The translations under genes were made by a program, and so were the position numbers. A stretch of 42,329 nucleotides of DNA, from the NCBI GenBank assembly GCA_965369375.1, contig CBDUQN010000016.1, positions 1-42,329 of the forward strand, written 5' to 3'. Positions within the stretch are counted from its first letter, which is position 1, and the number at the start of each line of letters is the position of its first letter. The notes beneath the pieces are model-generated. The model did no database searches. It was not told where the DNA came from and saw only the letters and a list, made by a program, of their open reading frames with translations. Origin of the DNA: CBDUQN01 sp965369375. Its GTDB lineage: Bacteria; Krumholzibacteriota; Krumholzibacteriia; Krumholzibacteriales; Krumholzibacteriaceae. Shown here piece by piece: positions 25,084 through 32,754 of this stretch.

Positions 25084-26874
25084 TTGGATGAACAGAATGA
25101 TAGAGTGCCGCTGAAGCCCGAGGAAATGTGCAGGAGCCGGTCGTCGGCAAATAATTCACCGGCGAGCGAATCAGAATCCTCCTCGAGCATCGATACGTGT
25201 GAAGAAGAACGCCAGCTTGCAGCGGTAATGGAAATAGCGAGAATCGTGAATTCCCGTCTCGACCTCGATTACATCCTCTCCGCAATCTCCAGCGAGCTCA
25301 AGAAAGTCATAGATTACGACATCGGGTGTGTGGCGATTTGCGACCGCGATGAGAACTGTCTCTTTATTCGCCACATTTCGCGCCGCGACGGGGATAGGAC
25401 GGGAGAGGGCCGTTACGTCCCGTTGGAGGAATCGAACATCATCGGCTCGGTCTCGATCAACAAAAAACCGATCTTACGAAACAATATTCCCGACGATCGG
25501 CGTTTCGACGAAATAATGAGGGAGGACAATCTCAAGTCCGACATCGTTGTGCCATTGATAGCGCGGGATACACTGATCGGTACGCTGAACATCGGTAGTT
25601 ACGAATACAACCATTACACGGAGTTCGACCTGGAGCTAGTGACGAAATTTGCGCAGCTGACCTCGATGGCCGTCGAGAATTCCCACCTTCTCAAGGAACT
25701 CAGGGATCTAAGCGAAAGATACCGGCATCTCATGAGTAATGCGAGCGAGATCATTGTGCTCATGAAATCCTCCTGTGAGATACTCGAGTGCAGCGCCGCT
25801 ACGTACAAGATTTCCGGATACTCGCCCGAAGAAATCATCGGCAAGGAGTTCTTCCTCTTCACAACGCCCGACCGTAGAGACGAGGCGAGAAAGATTTTCT
25901 ACAAGGTGGTGCGCGGAGAATCCCAGTTCAATATGGAAATTCCATACCTGAAGAAAAACGGCGAAGTTTTCTATCTCGATGTCAATGCCACGCTCATCAA
26001 GATGAAGGGCAATCCGTATATCCTCGCAATCGCCCACGATGTCACCGAACGTAAGCTTCTCGAGGAGAAAATCACGATCCAGAACAGGGAGCTTCGGGAG
26101 ATAAACAAGAAGCTGATGGCGCTCGACGGGCTCAAGAGCGATTTCCTCGGACGGATCAGCCACGAGCTTCGCACGCCGCTATCTATTATTATGGCGTATA
26201 CGAGTACGCTGCTCGAGGACAGAGATAAGACGATAGATAGCGACATAACGATAGAGTTTCTCCAGGTTATATCGGTACATTCCAACAAACTCCTGCATTT
26301 GATAGATGATTTGCTCGACCTTTCGAAAGTGGAAATCTCCGAAACGATGCTTGATATCTCTGCGGGCGGAATCAATGAGATCATTCGGATTTCAGCGCAT
26401 ATCGTCGAGCCCTATGCGAGGCAGAACGATGTCAAAATCGAAACTTATCCGGGCGAAGGCATACCTATCATAGAATTTGATCCCATGAGGGTTCAACAGG
26501 TCTGCGTAAACCTCCTCAACAACGCGGTGAAATACAGCAGCCCGAGTGGCAACGTGGTGATCTCCTCAAAGAGAGATAAAGATGATGTCATTGTTTCCAT
26601 CGGTGACACCGGCCCGGGGATCGCCGAGAAGGATCTCCCGGGCATCTTCGAAAACTTCAGCCAGGTCGATGGAGGGACAACGAGGGTGAGCGAAGGTTTG
26701 GGGATCGGTCTTAATCTCGTAAAACACTACATCGAGCTTCACAGAGGAAGAATCTGGGTAAAGAGCGTGCTCGGAAAGGGCTCGATATTCAGTTTCTCGC
26801 TGCCGATCGCAAAGATCGGGGAAAAAAGCGCACTCTCAGAAACAAAGAGTCTTGATTCTCCTGAAAATCGTTGA
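25084..26874 (+). CDS. GAF-PAS sensor histidine kinase (classical HisKA type)
   Basis: About 596 residues if read from TTG 25084 (AAGGGA ~8 bases upstream); the first in-frame ATG, 25126, has its purine tract too close. No membrane segment. After a Ser/Glu-rich lead come a GAF domain (~45-205; IVVPLIARDTLIGTLNIGS), a PAS domain (~215-335; NASEIIVLMKSSCEILECSA), then HisKA with His360 (ISHELRTPLSII) and the ATPase domain: NLLNNAVKYS, IGDTGPGIAEKDLPGIFENF, GLGIGLNLVKHYIELHRGRIW and GKGSIFSFSLP. No partner regulator is adjacent, so its target is not evident. This is a different kinase class from the one at 14175. Confidence 0.88.
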   Translation: MDEQNDRVPLKPEEMCRSRSSANNSPASESESSSSIDTCEEERQLAAVMEIARIVNSRLDLDYILSAISSELKKVIDYDIGCVAICDRDENCLFIRHISRRDGDRTGEGRYVPLEESNIIGSVSINKKPILRNNIPDDRRFDEIMREDNLKSDIVVPLIARDTLIGTLNIGSYEYNHYTEFDLELVTKFAQLTSMAVENSHLLKELRDLSERYRHLMSNASEIIVLMKSSCEILECSAATYKISGYSPEEIIGKEFFLFTTPDRRDEARKIFYKVVRGESQFNMEIPYLKKNGEVFYLDVNATLIKMKGNPYILAIAHDVTERKLLEEKITIQNRELREINKKLMALDGLKSDFLGRISHELRTPLSIIMAYTSTLLEDRDKTIDSDITIEFLQVISVHSNKLLHLIDDLLDLSKVEISETMLDISAGGINEIIRISAHIVEPYARQNDVKIETYPGEGIPIIEFDPMRVQQVCVNLLNNAVKYSSPSGNVVISSKRDKDDVIVSIGDTGPGIAEKDLPGIFENFSQVDGGTTRVSEGLGIGLNLVKHYIELHRGRIWVKSVLGKGSIFSFSLPIAKIGEKSALSETKSLDSPENR

Positions 26875-26962
26875 TTGGCCTGAAAGTCTTGGATTCACCG
26901 GGCAGGATGTCGATTAGTCGATGGATTTATAAGCACCGGCAGGACTTTGATTCACTGAAATA
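26850..26962 (+). repeat. four degenerate ~18-20-bp direct repeats after the kinase gene
   Basis: The last codons of the kinase (CTTGATTCTCCTGAAAA) are echoed beyond the stop as GTTGATTGGCCTGAAAG, CTTGGATTCACCGGG and CTTTGATTCACTGAAA. The array reaches the end of the convergent phzF-like gene. No terminator is apparent here. Confidence 0.45.
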
Positions 26963-26980
26963 ATCAGTAGCTCGCTGACT

Positions 26981-27979
26981 TTATGAGATAGTGAACGATC
27001 CGCTTTCGATTTCGATCGTCCTCGTGATCGATGTGACGGCGAGGCCGCCGACCTGGACGGCGCCTGTTTCTTCGACATTTTCACCGAGCTCGACGAGTAT
27101 CTTCGCGAGGCTCTCGGTTTCATTGCCCTGTTCCATAACGAGTGATCCCGAAGTGATGACGCCGTGGCGGTAGAGATACGTTCCGAGGCCGGCCGCCGCC
27201 GTTCCGGTCGCCGGATCCTCCCACATACCAACCGAAGGGGCGAAGTGCCGCGCGTATGTCGAGCAGTTCTGACTGAACGTATCGAGGGTGAAGATATGGT
27301 TCGTGTGGATTCCGAACCTGTTGTTCATGAGGCTGAGCTTTATCAAATCCGGATTCATTTCGAGAATGGTTTCCTTGTGAAGCACAGGGATCATGAGTTG
27401 CTCGAGACCGGTGGTGATGATTTCGAGCGGCAATCCCGTTCTGCTGATCTCGCCCTCATCGATACCGAGTATGTTTGCGATTTCCCTGATCGGCAATGAA
27501 GCGGTCCGGTACTCTCTGATCGATTGATGCATCATTATCTTCTCGAGGATTCCATCGGCAACGTTTTCGATGGATAAAAAGATTCCGCTTTCTCCGGCGT
27601 CGCTTTGGTCTTTTGAAACAGGGTCCGTATTGAAATAGATGTCGACTGGAATGCTCCCGAAGTTCGTTCCAAATGCCACCTTTGTAATCCCATTGTGCAG
27701 GGGAATTCTTCCGTCCTCGAGGAGCGCGAAGCACGTGGCAATTGTAACGTGCCCACTCAGGTCCACCTCTTCACTCGGTGTAAAGAATCTGATCCGGAAT
27801 ATAGTGTCTTCCGATTCGGGCAGGGTTACGAAAGCGCTTTCGGAGAGATTCATTTCACTTGCGATCCATTGCATCGTTTCTCTCGTCAATCCGTCCGCTT
27901 CCGTTATAATGCCTGCCGGGTTGCCGCAGAACGGTTTTTTTGAAAATGCATCGATGTGTTTAACGGTGAATTTCTGCAT
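26981..27979 (-). CDS. PhzF-family isomerase-like protein
   Basis: 332 residues with the two-lobed diaminopimelate-epimerase-like fold. Family marks: KHIDAFSKKPFCGNPAGII at the start, the catalytic Glu in LSESAFVTLP, DLSGHVTIATCFAL and EDPATGTAAAGLGTYL. PhzF itself isomerises a phenazine precursor, but no other phenazine gene is here, and most family members (YHI9/YddE type) have unknown substrates. AAGGGAGA lies 8 bases before the ATG. Divergent from the chemosensory operon, with 322 bases between the two starts. Confidence 0.88.
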   Translation of the reverse strand: MQKFTVKHIDAFSKKPFCGNPAGIITEADGLTRETMQWIASEMNLSESAFVTLPESEDTIFRIRFFTPSEEVDLSGHVTIATCFALLEDGRIPLHNGITKVAFGTNFGSIPVDIYFNTDPVSKDQSDAGESGIFLSIENVADGILEKIMMHQSIREYRTASLPIREIANILGIDEGEISRTGLPLEIITTGLEQLMIPVLHKETILEMNPDLIKLSLMNNRFGIHTNHIFTLDTFSQNCSTYARHFAPSVGMWEDPATGTAAAGLGTYLYRHGVITSGSLVMEQGNETESLAKILVELGENVEETGAVQVGGLAVTSITRTIEIESGSFTIS

Positions 27980-28301
27980 CGCGGCTCTCCCTTGGGTATG
28001 TTATATTGCAAAAAGCACGTTCCGGTCGCAAAATCCTCCGATGTATCTCTTTATCCGTTATAGTTCCTTGTCGAACCTCTCGGTTTCTTGCGGAGCGTAA
28101 CTCCCTGATTTAACAACCAATTAGCTTTGTCGACACCATTACACTCCGCCGGGTAGCGCTGGTAATCGCATACACCCGTTGTGGTATAGCACTTGCAAAA
28201 TCAATTCCTAACAAAATGCTAATCCATTCTTTGGGAACAGGGGCGTTATAACCCGTTATCCCGTGAGGAAGGTTTCCCGAGTCGCTGCTGACGGAGCATG
28301 C
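27980..28301. other. divergent region between the phzF-like gene and cheR
   Basis: No protein gene. It contains the sigma54-type motif at 28182-28197. A GTTATAAC palindrome with a nearby CGTTAT direct repeat (28240-28260) sits between it and cheR. No convincing sigma70 promoter was found in the cheR direction. Confidence 0.55.
28182..28197 (+). promoter_or_regulatory. sigma54 (RpoN)-type promoter for the chemosensory operon
   Basis: TGGTATAGCACTTGCA has the -24 GG and -12 GC exactly 10 bases apart and a full TTGCA -12 element; the -24 element TGGTAT deviates from TGGCAC at two positions. It lies 105 bases before the cheR ATG. If used, transcription needs an enhancer-binding ATPase, which is not encoded in this window. 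Confidence 0.5.
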
Positions 28302-29138
28302 ATGGATTCAACCATTTGTACAGGAGATCTGAATGATCTCGTTCTGCTCGTTCGATCGAAGCTCGGGCTCGATTTGTCGAAGTACCGTCCTTCGACTATC
28401 AGAAGGAGGGTTTCGCACCGAATGTCGGTGCTCGGCATTCAGGAGTTGCACGAGTATATGATGCATCTGACCAACACCGATAATGAGATCAATCACCTCC
28501 TCGAAACCGTTACGGTGCACGTAACGGGGTTTTTCCGCGATCGCGATGTTTTCGATACATTGTTCAGCGATGTTTTTTACGATCTCTTGAATAGAAAACT
28601 CTCGCGAGGGCACAAGTATGTTCGCGTTTGGAGCGCTGGTTGTTCGACAGGGGAAGAAACTTACAGCGTGGCAATCCTGCTGCTGCAGCTCATTCGGGAC
28701 AATGGGCTCGATATCAAAGTCGAAGTATTCGGAACCGATATTTCAGAGCAATCATGCCGGAAAGCGCGCAAGGGAATCTATCCGGCGGTACGCATTCAGG
28801 ATGTACCGGTAAAATTAAGAAAGCGTTATTTCAATATGGAAGGCGTCGTTTACCATGTAGCAAACGAAACCAAACGTTGCGTCAAATTCAGGACTCATGA
28901 CCTTTTTTCCAGCTCGCCGTTTTCGATGCTGGATCTTGTCGTATGCAGGAACGTGCTCATACATTTTGACGCTTCCGCGCGGAATGATGTTTTGAGCAAC
29001 TTTCATTCTTCACTGAACGACGAAGGGATCCTCGTTCTCGGCAAAAGCGAAGCTCTGACAGGCGGAAACCGCGAGCTTTTCGAACTCGTGGATCCGCGGT
29101 GCAAGATCTACCGGAAGCGAACGACACAGCCTCTGTAG
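28302..29138 (+). CDS. cheR: chemotaxis protein methyltransferase CheR
   Basis: 278 residues from ATG 28302 with GGAG 5 bases upstream; a GTG at 28263 in frame lacks support. The helical N-terminal domain (LRSKLGLDLSKYRPSTIRRRV) is followed by the SAM-binding Rossmann domain: the arginine-rich substrate region, VTGFFRD, VWSAGCSTGEETYS (motif I), VFGTDISEQSCRKARKG, LDLVVCRNVLIHFD. It adds methyl groups to receptor glutamates for adaptation and opposes CheB. First gene of the chemosensory operon, 13 bases before the receptor gene. Confidence 0.95.
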   Translation: MDSTICTGDLNDLVLLVRSKLGLDLSKYRPSTIRRRVSHRMSVLGIQELHEYMMHLTNTDNEINHLLETVTVHVTGFFRDRDVFDTLFSDVFYDLLNRKLSRGHKYVRVWSAGCSTGEETYSVAILLLQLIRDNGLDIKVEVFGTDISEQSCRKARKGIYPAVRIQDVPVKLRKRYFNMEGVVYHVANETKRCVKFRTHDLFSSSPFSMLDLVVCRNVLIHFDASARNDVLSNFHSSLNDEGILVLGKSEALTGGNRELFELVDPRCKIYRKRTTQPL

Positions 29139-29151
29139 GAGGAGGGACGAA

Positions 29152-30525
29152 ATGAGAATGTTCAGGTTTAAGAGCTCCGTCAGCCTCAGAATTTTCGGTT
29201 CGATGGTTGTCATTGTCGTTTTTATCGCCGGCGTGAGCTTTTTTGAATTCGTCAAAGTATCCGACAAGGCGATTTCAGAAGTTATCGAGACCCGCGAAGA
29301 TGTTGAAATCTGGCAGAAGACAATGAGCGACATAAAGCAAAGGACGCTCATGACCGGTTTCATCACGCTCGGCATCGGCCTTGTAGCGTTCTTTGTGATG
29401 ATTCATTTCGCTCTCAAAAAGCCGTTGCGCCAGTTGCTTGCGGTGAATGAGGCGCTTGCCAGCAACGCCGGCGATTTGACCGGTATTATCAATATCAGCA
29501 CGCCCGACGAGTTCGGCAAGCTCGCCGCGATCCTGAATTCGATGTTCACGAATCTCGGCGGGATAATCAGGATGATCCGCACCACTGCTGACAAGGTCAA
29601 TTTCTCGGCGCAGAGTCTTTCCGCATCCACGGAACAGATGAACTCGATAACCGAGGAAACCTCGATGAACGTCCAGAACATCGCGAAATCCACCGATCTT
29701 CAGGCTCACAAGGTCGAGGAGATGACGAAAGAGATACAGAACATGGAACGGTCCGTCAAGCAGGTCGCAAACAGCGCGGAGCTGGCCGCCTCGGCCGCTA
29801 CCAACGCCTCGGAAACTGCCACCAAGGGTGGAGATTCCGCCAAGGAGGCGGTCGAGAAAATCAACAAGATCTACAACGTGATCAAGGAGTCGGCAGATAT
29901 CATCCGTCACCTCGGTGAGCGATCGAATCAGATCGGCGAGATCGTAGATGTGATAACGGATATCGCCGATCAGACGAACCTCCTCGCCCTCAATGCCGCC
30001 ATCGAGGCTGCGCGGGCAGGCGAGGCCGGCAGCGGATTCGCCGTCGTCGCCGACGAGGTGCGCAAACTTGCCGAGGGCAGCGCAAAGGCGGCGGACGAGA
30101 TCGCGGCCCTTATTCGCCAGACCCAGGAAGATACGCGCACCGCGGTGCGAAGCGTCGAGTTGGGATCGAAGGAAGTGACTGAGGGTAAGGAAGTCATCAC
30201 GCGAACAGGGGGGGCTCTCGACGAGATCGTCGAGGTGCTGAAGAGCTCGAATGATATGACGCGTCGCATATCCGCCACGACGAAGGAACTATCCCGTGGG
30301 ATGAAGAATGTTATTACCTCGATCGACGAGATCTCGGTGAGCGCCGGGAAGAACGCATCGGCGACACAGGAGACCGCGGCTTCCGTGGAGCAGATGACGT
30401 CGAGTATGGATGAGGTTGCCTCTTCAGCGCAGAAACTCAGCGACATGGCGATACAACTGAGGGAACACGTTGGACGCTTCAAAATAGCCGATGTGCACGA
30501 GGAAGGGAAACCGGTTCTGACGTGA
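29152..30525 (+). CDS. methyl-accepting chemotaxis protein with almost no sensor domain
   Basis: 457 residues; GGAGGAGGG precedes the ATG. TM1 is at ~12-33 and TM2 at ~64-87, leaving only about 30 residues outside the membrane, too few for a ligand-binding domain. A HAMP region (~88-140) leads to the signalling coiled coil (~150-450) with a standard hairpin tip (VITDIADQTNLLALNAAIEAARAGEAGSGFAVVADEVRKLAEGSAKAADEI). Putative methylation sites lie in the flanking Glu/Gln-rich helices. The C-terminus (EEGKPVLT) has no CheR/CheB-tethering pentapeptide. The receptor may sense membrane or cytoplasmic state through HAMP, or through a partner protein. Confidence 0.93.
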   Translation: MRMFRFKSSVSLRIFGSMVVIVVFIAGVSFFEFVKVSDKAISEVIETREDVEIWQKTMSDIKQRTLMTGFITLGIGLVAFFVMIHFALKKPLRQLLAVNEALASNAGDLTGIINISTPDEFGKLAAILNSMFTNLGGIIRMIRTTADKVNFSAQSLSASTEQMNSITEETSMNVQNIAKSTDLQAHKVEEMTKEIQNMERSVKQVANSAELAASAATNASETATKGGDSAKEAVEKINKIYNVIKESADIIRHLGERSNQIGEIVDVITDIADQTNLLALNAAIEAARAGEAGSGFAVVADEVRKLAEGSAKAADEIAALIRQTQEDTRTAVRSVELGSKEVTEGKEVITRTGGALDEIVEVLKSSNDMTRRISATTKELSRGMKNVITSIDEISVSAGKNASATQETAASVEQMTSSMDEVASSAQKLSDMAIQLREHVGRFKIADVHEEGKPVLT

Positions 30526-30562
30526 TCCTTTCACAGTGTTTAAAGCTCGAGGAGTAAGCCCT

Positions 30563-31063
30563 ATGAAGGCGTTGAAAGCAAACCGTCAAGCACAATCAGG
30601 GATTCAGATCGTGACCTTTCGTCTCGGTGAGGAGTCCTACGGGATTCCCGTGTGGGAAGTGAGGGAGATTATCAGGCCGATGGAGATATCCCCGATTCCG
30701 GGTGCGGTGCAATCCGTTGAGGGTGTTATCAATCTCAGGGGAGAAATAATCCCCGTCATCAATATGCACCCTGTACTCGGCATGGGTGATTCCGGTGAGG
30801 AGGGGAGCGGCAAGCAGAAAAAGATCGTAATTATCGATGCCGAAGGAGTTGGATTTGGATTCATCGTTGATGAGGTCATGGAGGTGATGAAGGTTTCGTC
30901 GGAGGAATTGCAGCCCCCTCCTAACGTCGGCAGGGAAGTGTCTTTTTCGATATCAATTCTCGGCATCGTACAGGTATCCGGGCGGATGATCGTTTGTCTT
31001 GATCCCCGGAAGCTCCTTTCCGGAGTCCTCGGCACGAAGGACTTATCGGCGATTTGCCCGTAG
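30563..31063 (+). CDS. cheW: chemotaxis coupling protein CheW
   Basis: 166 residues from ATG 30563 (GAGGAG upstream); a start at 30536 adds nine unlikely residues. Single CheW domain: VTFRLGEESYGIPVWEVREII, PIPGAVQSVEGVINLRGEIIPVI and FIVDEVMEVMKVS, which covers the receptor- and CheA-binding surfaces. It links the receptor to CheA. Followed by a 90-base gap before cheD. Confidence 0.95.
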   Translation: MKALKANRQAQSGIQIVTFRLGEESYGIPVWEVREIIRPMEISPIPGAVQSVEGVINLRGEIIPVINMHPVLGMGDSGEEGSGKQKKIVIIDAEGVGFGFIVDEVMEVMKVSSEELQPPPNVGREVSFSISILGIVQVSGRMIVCLDPRKLLSGVLGTKDLSAICP

Positions 31064-31153
31064 CGAGAGGAATCGAAACGACGTGTGTTCGCGCGTGATT
31101 GGCATTTTGGCATTGCCTGAAAGGAATAAGCCCGATCCCTGGGTAAACATCGT

Positions 31154-31660
31154 ATGGGGAGCATGCAAGGAACGGGACAACTGGTGAAGATAGGACTGGC
31201 TCGATACAGAGTCGGTGAAGCTCCTATGAGGATGATGACCATGGCTTTGGGATCCTGTCTCGGAATTGTTCTTTATGATCCCGGGACTGCAATCGGGGCG
31301 TTGGCCCACGTGATGCATCCGAGCCGGGAACGCTTGAGGAATCAAGGCAGCAGGGCCAAGTTCGTCGATTCCGCCGTGTCGATGATGATCGACAAGATGA
31401 TCAGGCGGGGAGCTCGAAAGATGAGCATCGTTGCCAAGATCTTCGGCGGCGCCAGGATGTTCGAGCCAAAACCGGGAGTGCCCGGCGTTCTTCAGATAGG
31501 TGCCGAGAATGTCGCGGCCGCGCGCGAGGAGCTCGAAGCCCAGCGTATCCCGATCGTCGCCGAACATGTCGGCGGTACAAGAGGAAGAACAATTCTTTTC
31601 GATGTTTCTGATGGAAGCGTCGTCCTGCGCGACGTTTTCGGTAACGAGGAGATATTCTGA
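31154..31660 (+). CDS. cheD: receptor deamidase CheD
   Basis: 168 residues. Catalytic Cys in ALGSCLGIVLYD, His in GALAHVMHPS and the preceding Thr match the CheD triad; KIFGGARMF and IGAENVAAAREEL are family motifs. CheD deamidates receptor glutamines and is usually controlled by CheC, which is also in this operon. The start is uncertain: ATG 31154 and 31163 are possible, and neither has a strong ribosome site. The stop overlaps the cheB start in TGATG, indicating coupling. Confidence 0.93.
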   Translation: MGSMQGTGQLVKIGLARYRVGEAPMRMMTMALGSCLGIVLYDPGTAIGALAHVMHPSRERLRNQGSRAKFVDSAVSMMIDKMIRRGARKMSIVAKIFGGARMFEPKPGVPGVLQIGAENVAAAREELEAQRIPIVAEHVGGTRGRTILFDVSDGSVVLRDVFGNEEIF

Positions 31661-32754
31661 TGCGGCGTGGTAGTGATTTATCAGCTGACCACAGAATCCG
31701 GGTAGTGGTAGGAGAAGACTCGCTGTTTATGCGTCGGATGATACAGGACGTTCTCAACAGCGATCCGGAAATCGAAGTCGTTGGCACGGGAGCCAACGGC
31801 CGCGAAGTTCTAAAAAAGGTTGTCAAATTGAAGCCGGATTGTATAACGCTCGACCTCGAGATGCCCCGCATGGACGGATTCGAGACGCTTCGCTATGTGA
31901 TGAGCGAGTGGCCGACTCCCGTCATTATACTCAGCGCGCACACGAGCCGGGGCGCCGAGATGACGCTATCGTGTCTCGAATACGGGGCGGTGGACTTTAT
32001 CACCAAGACCAAGAGATGGGGTGGATTTCCCGCTGAAGAGCTTATCGAGAAGATCAAGATTGCATCAACGGTAGACACTTCAAAGATCAGATTCGGTCCG
32101 ACCGATTTTACATTCAAGGGCAAGGTGCCCAAATTCCTTTCAAGGAAGACAGAGAAGGTCGTTCTCATCGGTGCGAGCACAGGGGGGCCGCAGGCGCTCA
32201 TGGAGATCATACCGAGGCTGCCGGAAAATCTTCCCGCCTGTGTAATCGTGGTTCAGCATATGCCCCCGAATTTGACGAAACACCTAGCTGACCGTCTGGA
32301 CAGCAGGTCGGGTCTCGCCGTCAGTGAGGCGAAAGAAGGCGACTCGATTTCGCCGGGAAAAGTGCTGATAGCGCGGGGCGGGATGCACCTTTTCCTCGAG
32401 GAGCGTATGGGCCATCCGGTAGTCATGCAGCTCGAACGCAACGAGCTTCAGCGCACGGCATGCCCATCGGTGGACTTTGCGCTGACCTCGCTCTCATCTT
32501 TTTTCAAGGAGAAACTGATTGGCGTCATCTTGACCGGCATGGGAAAGGATGGCGTGGCAGGAAGCGTTGCGACGCGCCGCAGCGGCGGCAAGGTGATATG
32601 CCAGGACAGAGGAACGAGCATGATATTCGGAATGCCCGATGCCGTGATAAAGAGTGGGCAAGTAGATGCGATCTGTCCGCTTCATCGAGTGGCGGATTGC
32701 ATTGTATCTATCACGTGTGAGGAGAGAACAGGGGAACCCGTCTATGAAGATTAG
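31660..32754 (+). CDS. cheB: chemotaxis response regulator / methylesterase CheB
   Basis: 364 residues. The N-terminal receiver (~13-130) has the acidic pair in VVVGEDSLFMRR, phospho-Asp in LDLEMPRMDG, LSAHTS and the Lys in FITKTK. The C-terminal methylesterase (~165-355) has Ser173 (GASTGGP), His in VVQHMPP and Asp in LTGMGKDGV. It removes receptor methyl groups when phosphorylated by CheA. It overlaps cheD by 1 base and cheA by 11. Confidence 0.96.
   Translation: MRRGSDLSADHRIRVVVGEDSLFMRRMIQDVLNSDPEIEVVGTGANGREVLKKVVKLKPDCITLDLEMPRMDGFETLRYVMSEWPTPVIILSAHTSRGAEMTLSCLEYGAVDFITKTKRWGGFPAEELIEKIKIASTVDTSKIRFGPTDFTFKGKVPKFLSRKTEKVVLIGASTGGPQALMEIIPRLPENLPACVIVVQHMPPNLTKHLADRLDSRSGLAVSEAKEGDSISPGKVLIARGGMHLFLEERMGHPVVMQLERNELQRTACPSVDFALTSLSSFFKEKLIGVILTGMGKDGVAGSVATRRSGGKVICQDRGTSMIFGMPDAVIKSGQVDAICPLHRVADCIVSITCEERTGEPVYED

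Noticed and set aside
24818..25114. 98-residue plus-strand frame after trpS
   Set aside because: It runs through an intrinsic terminator and overlaps the kinase start; composition is not protein-like.
26981..27979. Phenazine biosynthesis gene
   Set aside because: The protein is PhzF-like, but no other phenazine gene is present and most family members have other, unknown roles.
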